In this document: piece by piece, positions 55,971-64,000 of the stretch | Layout of the letters: every line of letters starts with the position of its first letter | How positions within the stretch are numbered: the first letter of the stretch is position 1 | NCBI GenBank assembly: GCA_947359465.1 | Contig: OX375872.1 | Span: forward strand, 132,172,011-132,236,010 | Direction: 5' to 3' | Length of the DNA: 64,000 nt | Source of the DNA: Metellina segmentata | Taxonomy: Eukaryota; Arthropoda; Arachnida; Araneae; Tetragnathidae | Notes under the pieces: model-generated | What the model was told of the DNA's origin: nothing | What the model saw: the letters and a program-made list of their open reading frames with translations, nothing else | The model's database searches: none | Position numbers and translations under genes: made by a program

Positions 55971-57064
55971 GGTATTCCTTCTCTTGGTTGAGCGGAGAGT
56001 GTTGAGATCTTTATTCCGTTAAATTATTGAAAAAAACAGCAATTCAATTACTTAGATTGGTGGAAAAATGTAAAAATAATCAATCGAGGCATAGATAATA
56101 ACTATTTATTTGTCAAGGTTGTGTTACCCAGTGTATTTACTGGTATTATTTCTTAAGGTTGGGAGGAGAATATTGTGATTTTTAAATTGTTAAATTGCCT
56201 TAAAGACAGCAATATTATGACTTAATATGGTAACGGAAAGGTAAAACGCTGATCAACTGAGGCTAAGATATATTTGTGGCATTATTTGCATTATAATACT
56301 GAATGAATACCTTATTTCGTTGAGATCAAGTTATTGAGGATCTTATTGCATTAAAATGTTGCATAGTTGAACTTGTATTAATTGTCATGTTTGGGCTTCG
56401 TTTGCATTGTGTTACTCGATGGATTAACTGGCATTCCGTGTACAGTTTCAAAGAGAATGTTAAGATTTTTACTCTTAAATTATTTCGAAGACGGCAGTCT
56501 GAAGACTCATGTCGGTGAAAAGTAAAGCTGATCATCCGATGCAGAGATCATGCATGTAGCTTTATTTTAATTGTGTTACTGAATTTATTACTTTGTATTG
56601 CTTGTTTACGTAGAGATCAAGGTTAAGGAACAATGGGAATAAGGAGGATATTATTCCCATTAAAATTTCCCTAAACCATCCTTCTAATTACTTGTATGGT
56701 GGCAAAAGGTAAAGATGTTCAATTGATGCAAACAATCACAAAGCAAGCTTATAGTGTTATTTGAATTGTGTTGTTCAATAGATTACATATTACACGACTT
56801 TATATTCCTTTTCTATGTTGGACAGGGAATAGTTTTATTCAATTTAAGTGTCTCAAAAACGTCATTCTGATTATCTACAAAATAAAAAGAAAGAATAGGT
56901 AATCAACACATAGACAATCTCAGCAAGCTTATATTATCAATTGCGTTGTGTTACTCAATGGATTACCTTGTATTCCTTGTTTGTACGATAATATTGTGGT
57001 TTCATTCCGTTAAAATGTCCCAAAGACAGCATTTTCTGAAGTATCAAGACTGGAAAGACCGCAA

Positions 57065-57760
57065 AGTGAAACCGAAAATTAAAACTAACCATGAAAGCGC
57101 TCTGATACTGCAAACATAGCATGGTAAGCAATATAATTTCTAAAGCAAGAGGAAATTCTAAATAAAAACTGAAGGAATTGAAAATGAAAGTGCTCGTGAA
57201 TCAGGGCGTCATCAGGGAGAAGCATGACCCATAAAAAACAAAATAGTGTTTTCTACGTACATGAGTATCAAAACGCTAAGAAATTGTTCATATACTCCAC
57301 CAAACACCATTACAAAGCAAACTTACAAAACAAAACATTAAAGTATGAAAACGAAATCATGTATATATATATATATATATATACTTATATCATTCAAATA
57401 CGTAATTTAATGAAAGATCAAAATAAAAATAAAAATCATATGTATTAAACCAGAAAACGAAAGTGAAAACGAAAGTTAGAAGAAAAGTTAAAACTAACCA
57501 TGCAACCGCGCTGAAAGCTGCAGACATAGCTTGGCAAGGAATATATTTTTCTTATACAAGAGGAAATTCACAAAATAAAAACCAAACGGAATTTATTGGA
57601 AACGAAAGTGTTGGTGGATCAGGGCGTCATCAGGGAGGAGCCTGATCCATACAACACAAAATGGTGTTTTCTACGAATATGAGCCGCGAAATGCTAAGAA
57701 ATTGCTCATACTCCCCCAAACACCATTAAAAACAAAAATCCAAAAAAATTCGAATAATAA
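57065..57760 (+). repeat. About 400-bp direct duplication
   Basis: GTTAAAACTAACCATG..CGC.CTGA, ATAGC.TGG.AAG.AATAT, AAGAGGAAATTC, CAGGGCGTCATCAGGGAG and GTGTTTTCTACG.A.ATGAG occur at about 57078-57320 and 57485-57730. A short TA run at 57360-57383 lies between. No terminal repeats identified. Confidence 0.8.
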
Positions 57761-57849
57761 AATTTAAATCTAACCTGAACTCCCGACTGCTGCTTCAGGT
57801 TAGATTATAAAACGACATATTTTTATATGTTTTGTACGCTTACATGATC

Positions 57850-58110
57850 ACGGAACGATCGAAATTAGTTCTAACAATAATATGACCGTCGTATACGTGT
57901 AGGCTCTTCACGTAAAATCTGCCGTGGACTCCAATGGAAAGTTTGGAAAGAGGGGTGCCATTTCAGGTGTATTTCTAGTTATCTGAGTGTGAATCAAAAT
58001 TAAAAGGCGTTGTCGTTGGATCTTTCTCTTTGTGATTGGTCCCGGACAGGCGTCAATAGTCAGTTGTGTTGTGTCTGGTGTTATGCTAATTAACTACCTA
58101 CCTGGCATTC
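57850..58110 (+). mobile_element. tRNA-derived SINE body, degraded
   Basis: CACGTAAAATCTGCCGTGG, TGGAAAGTTTGGAAAGAGG, GTGCCATTTCAGG, GTTATCTGAGTGTGAATCA and 3' TTGTCGTTGGATCTTTCTC match the common SINE body. The head is unrecognisable. Confidence 0.7.
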
Positions 58111-59015
58111 TATGCAGAAAAATAATTCATCATATTATGTAAGTATAGCTACGAAAATTGGCACACGTATTCTTTGAAGCTGTTCAGAAAATACATGACA
58201 GATAAAACGTCGATGATTTCCTCATTTTTAGGTTAATGTGTTCCCTCAGAAATTATTCTGTGAATTCTTCAAATACATTACCATGAATTATATTTCATAC
58301 GCTTACATTGCAGTATATCATACAAAGTCGATTTAGGATATGATAATCCAATCTCGGTAATAGTTATTTTCTATGCAGCGAATTAGAATTGCAAATCGCT
58401 GCACACATTACTTTCATCATCCTAATGTATTGAATGAAACTGTTTTAAATTAGGTGTACTATAGAATTCGGAACAAGAACTCTCCGATGAGAGTTTACCT
58501 TTTAGAGCTTTTAGTGCAGCTCCTTAAGTATGTCCGACTTACATACCGAAACAGTCTCTCGAGACCCTCTTAATATATAAATGATATGTGTGTTGGCTAA
58601 ACAAAAAGCTTTGCAGAGATGGCAAGCATAAAAATCTGACTCAGTTAAACATTAGATAAAAGATTAAATATCGCTTAGAATAATACGATATGAATCTAAG
58701 CGACCGAACTCCATGGATTTAAAAATATCTAGAAGACCGTGGAGGTTTATTTTATGTGTACAAAAATATCACTCAACATGGCGGCCTTAAAAAACTGTTC
58801 AAATTCTACTTGGGGACTGCAAAGCACTAGTATGCAAAATCAATGAAGTATGCAAAATATTCACTCAGATGTGAATAAAAATAATGTTGACTTAATCTAA
58901 AATGTTTACACAAATCTAGTAATAATAAATCTAAAAACATTTAGTTAAATAATTATGCCTATGCTAAATGTCTTTTGTCAGTTGTTAGTAATGTGAGGAA
59001 CACAGACATAACAAC
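58111..59015. other. No feature recognised
   Basis: AT-rich. ATAGCTACGAAAATTGGCAC near 58146 is a shred of the Helitron-like repeat. No gene supported. Confidence 0.4.
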
Positions 59016-59018
59016 GCC

Positions 59019-59222
59019 TTAACCTCGTAGTGGTTGTCTAGACTAGGCATCTCGTCATTAGAGAAAATTGGCCATATCTTGATGGACGAGATATCTCGTC
59101 ATTGGAGGAAAACTGATCAGATCTGGATCTCGTTTTATATTTCGGATTATAAAATAATCTGCAATGTAGGAGATATCGCATCAGATCTCGGTGTTAAAAG
59201 TCGAAAACACTTGAAGCGATTG
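59019..59222. mobile_element. TTAA-flanked palindrome family, copy
   Basis: TTAACCTCGTAGTGGTTG at 59019, exact GACGAGATATCTCGTCATT at 59084-59102, and a degraded right end GTCGAAAACACTTGAAGCG near 59200-59218. Confidence 0.72.
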
Positions 59223-59254
59223 TTATTAGCGAGTTTGAAACTCGATCCAAGGAA

Positions 59255-59495
59255 AGATAGTCGTTGACGTGAGGGACGATACATGTTAAATCTGTATTCG
59301 TCTCAAATGCATTCGCGTTGGTGTGGAAGTTAGGAGAATGGAGTACCACCTCAGATGTTGACCTCGTCATATAACAGTGGTTCAAAACTACGTGTTTTGT
59401 TCTTGGATATGTCCTTTAGGGGTCGATCTGGGACCGTTGACAATAGTCCATTGTGTTGCTTCCGTGCGAGGTAAATTCAACTATCAACCTACCTT
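59255..59495 (+). mobile_element. tRNA-derived SINE body, diverged
   Basis: GATACATGTTAAATCTG, GTTGGTGTGGAAGTTAGGAG, CTCGTCATATAACAGTGG and 3' GTTGCTTCCGTGCGAGGTAA. The head is not recognised. Confidence 0.75.
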
Positions 59496-62027
59496 AATTG
59501 CTTCCTGAACCGCGTCCGATGGAAACATATTTCCATTTCCCATTGAAAAATATATTACAAACTAACCTTTGGAAAGCCAATACTGAAGCATTACCAGTGC
59601 CGTAACTAGGCAGGTGCAACAGGTACACCCGCACGGGGTGAATGTTTGGAAGGGGGCCACTTGCAAGGGGGCCTCCAAAAGGATGTTCACAAGAAATTAT
59701 GTTTTTAAATTTAAATTTTTTCCGCCTTTTTACTGTATGGTTGGGCGATTAGGTTTTTCCTTACTTAGACCCTAGATATATCTGCTCACCAACAACATGA
59801 ATATTCGAAGGAATGGTAGAACTGACGGATATTTTTAAAGTGACTATGTTAACTTGCCTAACTTAGAGTTACAGTGTGAATACAGCAACGTAGTCACTAT
59901 AATTGTATTTTCGCGAATATGTGTTTTGTGTAAACAGGTAATAATGCAAATAATAATATTAAGATTATTTGACTGCAATATTTCGAGGATTTCATTAACA
60001 TATACGTGACGAATGTGCTTGAATAACACTGAAAATATTTTTATGTTGGGTTTATTTTATTTCTTTAGGTAATTTTATAATTTTGTATTTGTATAGTGAA
60101 ACGATTTGCAATGTCAAGTCTTAATGTACTGCTAGACTATTTCGTTTAGTACTGTTTAATGTACCATTTGAATTTTATAGAAATATTTTAATAATTAATT
60201 GCATATGCAATGGATATTTAGGTTTCTATTTGTAAAATGTTTGGTTGGAATAAACATGGGAATATGGGATACTAGGACATTGAAGCAAATGATATTTCGT
60301 CACGGGCTTGCATTCGTTCTTAAATAATAGTTAGTATACAGTTTACAGTATCTTATAACAGTTTTATACTTGTATAGGCAACCTGTCAAATACAATATTT
60401 TTGCTTAGTTCTTGTTTAAAAATGCCTCAGCAACTGTAGGATGCAAAGGAGAAATATAAGAAAACGAAAATTAGAAGATTGCGTGTCAATGTCGCAACAA
60501 TTTGTTAAATTGCTAAGAACAAAACTACCAGAGAACGGAGGAAATGCGGAATTGGTCAAATCTACTACTGCTTCACAAGCTGATGATACACTACATTTGA
60601 CATCTACCCTTCAATGAACGACAGTTCGCAGGGAAGCAAAAACAAAGAGCCACTGCAAGAAGAGAAATCTACTGCTTCACAAGATATTGTACTATAGTTG
60701 TCCCGTAATAATTCAAAAGAAAGTACTGTCTCACTTATGGATAATACCTTACAAAATATGTGCTCAACTGGTCCAGAAAAAAAAATGGTAAATTACAACG
60801 ATCCCCATTCCTGGCCTGTTATAACAAATAAATTAATATATTCCCTTGTCACACATGGTCCAGATCAAGGCAACAACATTAACTTTAACACGTTGAATGC
60901 ACACGATTCAGGGCGAAAATTTACGAAGGACTAGTTTTATGTTAAACACATTATAATAGAGAAACTGTTAGAAGAAAGTGGATTTTATATTCCATTAAAC
61001 ACAATGCGGTATTTTGCTTTCCTTGAATGCATTTTGGACACAAATCGCATAATCTTTCAGACCCACAAAGAGGATTTCATGATTGGAGGCATCTTCATCC
61101 GGTTATTCCTCAACACGAAAATTCTCCGGAGCACAGAAATTCATATGTGAAATGGAAAGTTATGGGAAAGAATCTAAAATCAGGAAATGCAATTGATGAT
61201 TATGTAGTTAATTCAATAAACAAGGCAAAAATAAGAGAGTAAGTGCACACGTATTTTGGAAATTAATAATTTAGCAATATTTGTACTTTGTGCAGCTCAT
61301 AATCTAAATTTAACTGGTGTCCACGTTGCATTTACAACTTCAGAAATGATTACTTTTTTGGTACTGTGCAGATATTATTTAACTTTTTCTAATCCTCATA
61401 AACACGTTCAGGCATTTTAACGAAGTGCCTAAAATTATTACTTAAAAGTTTTTCTGGTACAAGGTGGTCATCAAAAGCCAGTGCAAAAAAGGCGCTTTTT
61501 TGCTAATTACCTATAGGACATCAAACTATAGCAAACGATATTTCAAATCTTGAAGTTGTATTGAAGGCAAAAAATTTGATTTTGCAGGTTAATTATAGAT
61601 TTATCTGCACTCTTTCTACGTGGAATAAAATTCTCCATTGCGTCGATCGAACAAATAAAGCATTACAACAGAAATATTTGTCAATAGATTTTGGAACAAA
61701 ATTAATTGTTGGATGTTGTACATTACACGAGTTTCGAGATACAAGTTTTGAACAAAATTTCCAGGAAGTACAAAATTGGGCTGAAAAAATAGGTATGGAA
61801 AAGTTAAGATAATGGAAATAGATGAAACACCAGATTAAGGAAGTAACTTGACACCTGAATAATTATTGAAAATACAAATTTACAGTGTTCTTGACACTAT
61901 TGTCTCAAATAGATTGGCATTATCAAAAAATGAAAACTATCTGTGGCCATTTTTGCTTTCTTCATGGCTTGTCTTTACAATACATGAGTGTTGCTGATTT
62001 AAAAAAAATAGGCTGCAGATCTCGCTA

Positions 62028-62056
62028 TTATATATATATATATATATATATATAAA
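62028..62056. repeat. (TA)n microsatellite
   Basis: TA repeat of about 26 bp within the hAT element, followed by AAATATAGC. Confidence 0.9.
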
Positions 62057-62269
62057 TATAGCAAAGATTTAAAAAAGTACAAATTCACATGTGAACTTGA
62101 ACGATTTAATTTTAAAGTAACGACTCTTATACAAAATACAGACACTGCATCTCCGCTTAATATTCTACAGGCTCTTCATGATTTGGGTTTATTTGAGTCT
62201 CACTCAAATATCAATGTCGTTCTTCGAATATTTCTAAATCTTCTCGGTTCTATTGCTTCCTGCGAGGTA

Positions 62270-62271
<2 letters not shown>

Positions 62272-62308
<37 letters not shown>
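62272..62308. repeat. T homopolymer, about 36 bp
   Basis: Uninterrupted T-run breaking the hAT dimerisation-domain coding segment. It might be the tail of an otherwise lost insertion or slippage expansion. Confidence 0.95.
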
Positions 62309-62309
<1 letters not shown>

Positions 62310-62709
62310 CAAGTTAAAATTAATAAAACATTATTTAAATCAACTATAGGACAAGAACGATTATCCAATCTTTCTATCATTTCAATAGAATACAATATTG
62401 TTAAAAATATTTATTATGATAATACAATTAAGGAATTTGTTGAAATGAAAACCACAGAAAAGTACAATTTAAATAAATCTTAGTAATGTGCAAATCTATT
62501 CTAATGTATTTGTTTCATTATTTTCCCAAACCTAATTAATTAAGGGGCCTAAATGCAAATTCCTGCACGGGGCACAGGAATGACTAGTTACGGCACTGAG
62601 CATTACTATATGCATACAACAAAAGCATGGTGTAAACAATTTTGTAAAAGCAACTTTATTGCATTTTATTTTGGCACCTCAATGTGTGTGCAGTCTGCTA
62701 AAGGCCCCT

Positions 62710-62902
62710 TTAACCATCTAAGTGGTTTCGACGAGATATCTCGTCCATCAATGTCTGACCAATTTTGCTAATGGCAAGACATTTCGTTGTCAAAATATTA
62801 AAAAAAAATTTTACGATGGCGAGATCAAGATATATCTTCCATCAAGATCTGGTCAGTTTTGACAATGACGAGATACCTTAACAAAAACACCAGAAGGGTT
62901 AA
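62710..62902. mobile_element. TTAA-flanked palindrome family, copy with both ends
   Basis: TTAACCATCTAAGTGGTTTC at 62710 (TTAA 62710-62713), exact GACGAGATATCTCGTC at 62730-62745, and right end ACACCAGAAGGGTTAA (TTAA 62899-62902). The clearest copy for defining element limits. Confidence 0.82.
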
Positions 62903-62904
62903 GG

Positions 62905-63540
62905 TATGATATTGCATTATACTGAACAGTTAACTATATTTTTATTAATCTAAAACGAGGCTCTAAAGCTAAGCATATACCCTCATACTACAAACCAACA
63001 TAAAATCCTTATTTAAAATAACAAATACCGAAGCTAATAGTTTCTGATCACTCTAAACTGCGATTGTATTCAACAATACATACACAAATTAAGAGGCGTA
63101 CTGTAAATTAGGGCGATCAGTTTTCATAATGATGATATATATCGTGCAGCAAGATCTGAACAGTTTCCCTAATGCCGAGATATCTCGTTAAGATAACTAT
63201 CTAGTGAGTTGAATGAATGTTTCTGAGTGCATGGTATTGCATTATACTGAACAATTAGCAATATTTTTATTTATCTAAAACGAGGCTCTAAAGCTAAGCA
63301 TATACCCTCATACTACAAACCAACATAAAATCGTTATTTCAAATAGCAAATACCGAAGCTAATTGTTTCTGATCACTCTAAACTGCGATTGTATTGAACA
63401 ATACATACACAAATTAAGAGGCGTACTGTAAATTAGGGCGATCAGTTTCCCTAATGACGAGATATATCGTACAGCAAGATCTGAACAGTTTCCCTAATGA
63501 CGAGATATCTCGTCAAGACAACTATCAGGAGAGTTGAATG
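62905..63540 (+). repeat. 325-bp tandem duplication containing palindrome-family units
   Basis: ATTGCATTATACTGAACA starts the two copies at 62911 and 63236, which stay nearly identical through GGCGTACTGTAAATTAGGGC. Palindrome units GACGAGATATATCGT and GACGAGATATCTCGTC (exact at 63499-63514) and ends such as CAACTATCAGGAGAGTTGA close each copy. Confidence 0.9.
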
Positions 63541-64000
63541 CATGTTTCAAAATGACTGCCACAGAAACATGAAATAGTAGTACGCATGGCACATGCAAGT
63601 AATATAAATACTAGTAATTTAGAACAACCAGCATACAACAAACCAAAATAAAACATTGCATTCAACTGTAAATGCTCAAGCAACAAACGTCTGGAATTCA
63701 TTTTCGATACGATCCAGAAAGAGTGTAGTATATCGAGTCAATTGGAATCCGAAAATTCTTACAAAAGAGGCTCAGAAAGAATTCTTCATTTAAAAATAAA
63801 ACTGAGAAAAACCATCCCGAAATTTAAAACTTCGAAAATTCGGATCCTCTTTCAAAAGTATTCAACCCCACCTCGACCACCAGCGGAAAAAAATCGAAAT
63901 ACTTTCAGGTATAGAAAATCTTTCCTTAACGCGCTATTCAGTCTTTTATATTTTCTGAACTTTTCTATGTGTATTGGATTCCTTGACCATCCAACTTTAT
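63541..64000. other. No feature recognised
   Basis: AT-rich sequence to the window edge, no coding frame or repeat relationship noticed. Confidence 0.35.

Larger units (their letters stand above)
53971..57060 (+). repeat. Diverged satellite of about 200-bp units, interrupted by insertions
   Basis: Units carry GTGTTACTC.ATGGATTA, CTTGTATTCCTTGTTT, GTTGAGATCTTTATTCCGTTAA, GACAGCAAT.TGATGACTTAT and GGAAAG.TAAA..TGATCAA. Starts are visible near 53985, 54215, 54690, 55740, 56130, 56405, 56570, 56790 and 56948. It is broken by a SINE (54320-54560), a pogo-like segment (54925-55740) and a MITE-like piece (55765-55970). Confidence 0.75.
60423..62480 (+). pseudogene. hAT transposase (TTF zinc finger, ZMYM1-like), decayed
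   Basis: Blocks in order: DPHSWPVITNKLIYSLVTHG (60800-60860), the linker before the zinc finger; RKWILYSIKHNAVFCFP-type text and HFGHKSHNLSDPQRGFHDWR (about 60975-61090), the TTF-type domain, where the second cysteine of the usual CF.C pair is a stop-containing or altered codon; HENSPEHRNSYVKWK; WNKILHCVDRTNKALQQKYL (61621-61680) from the linker to the catalytic core; and VVLRIFLNLLGSIASCEVSF then KLKLIKTLF-like and GQERLSNLSIISIEY (62217-62395), the hAT dimerisation region. That last region is split by a T-run (62272-62308). The RNase H core with its acids is mostly missing or unreadable between 61240 and 61560. Stops occur throughout. Confidence 0.85.
59595..62598 (+). mobile_element. hAT element with TTF-type zinc finger gene
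   Basis: 3004 bp with inverted ends CAGTGCCGTAACTAG at both tips (left 59595-59609, right inverted 62584-62598) and a perfect 8-bp target duplication AGCATTAC (59587-59594, 62599-62606). The interior encodes a hAT transposase with a TTF-type zinc finger and C-terminal dimerisation domain on the plus strand. All three lines of evidence agree on hAT. Confidence 0.93.

Overview
This window looks like repeat-rich, non-coding nuclear DNA from an arthropod. An arachnid such as a spider is my best guess, but it rests on remembered repeat families and is only an inference. The sequence is AT-rich. Every protein-like reading frame I can interpret belongs to a transposable element or a TE-like repeated gene family, and nearly all carry stops or frameshifts. 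I found no rRNA gene, no free-standing tRNA gene, no CRISPR array and no convincing host exon.

Layout. 1-3.4 kb: palindromic ATCGATGT repeats, then remnants of three Tc1-like families. 3.9-6.5 kb: two related minisatellite arrays in opposite orientation. 7.0-8.6 kb: a decayed orphan gene of a repeated family. 9.3-16.2 kb: a tRNA-derived SINE and a full-length BEL/Pao-type LTR retrotransposon (189-bp LTRs, CAGTC duplication) that itself holds a SINE and a hAT-type MITE, each with its own target duplication. 16.3-19.1 kb: a Helitron-like element split near its 3' end by a P-element-like transposon. 20.0-24.0 kb: a Tc1-like element 12 bp from a 2.6-kb hAT-like transposon with about 350-bp inverted repeats and a decayed orphan gene. 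24.4-29.2 kb: minisatellites and diverged tandem repeats. 29.2-32.4 kb: two Tc1-like elements and a Helitron-like piece packed into a satellite array. 32.7-41.2 kb: a 147-bp satellite, Helitrons (one hosting a DUF4817-type transposon), SINEs and minisatellites. 41.4-45.5 kb: a Tc1-like and a pogo/Tigger-like element. 45.6-53.0 kb: many copies of a TTAA-flanked family built around the palindrome GACGAGATATCTCGTC, among tandemly duplicated blocks. 53.5-54.0 kb: a GC-richer, repeat-poor block that could be regulatory. 54-57 kb: a ~200-bp satellite broken by SINE and pogo-like insertions. 59.6-62.6 kb: a hAT element with a TTF-type zinc finger, 8-bp duplication and 15-bp terminal repeats. 62.7-64 kb: more palindrome-family DNA and a 325-bp tandem duplication.

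The value of the window is the nesting: target duplications give a relative order of insertion for several families, and terminal repeats let orphan or anonymous repeats be assigned to superfamilies. The best candidates for something undescribed are the long-TIR element at 21.4-23.9 kb, the TTAA-flanked palindrome family, and the P-like element at 16.8-19.0 kb. All coordinates and alignments were made by eye.
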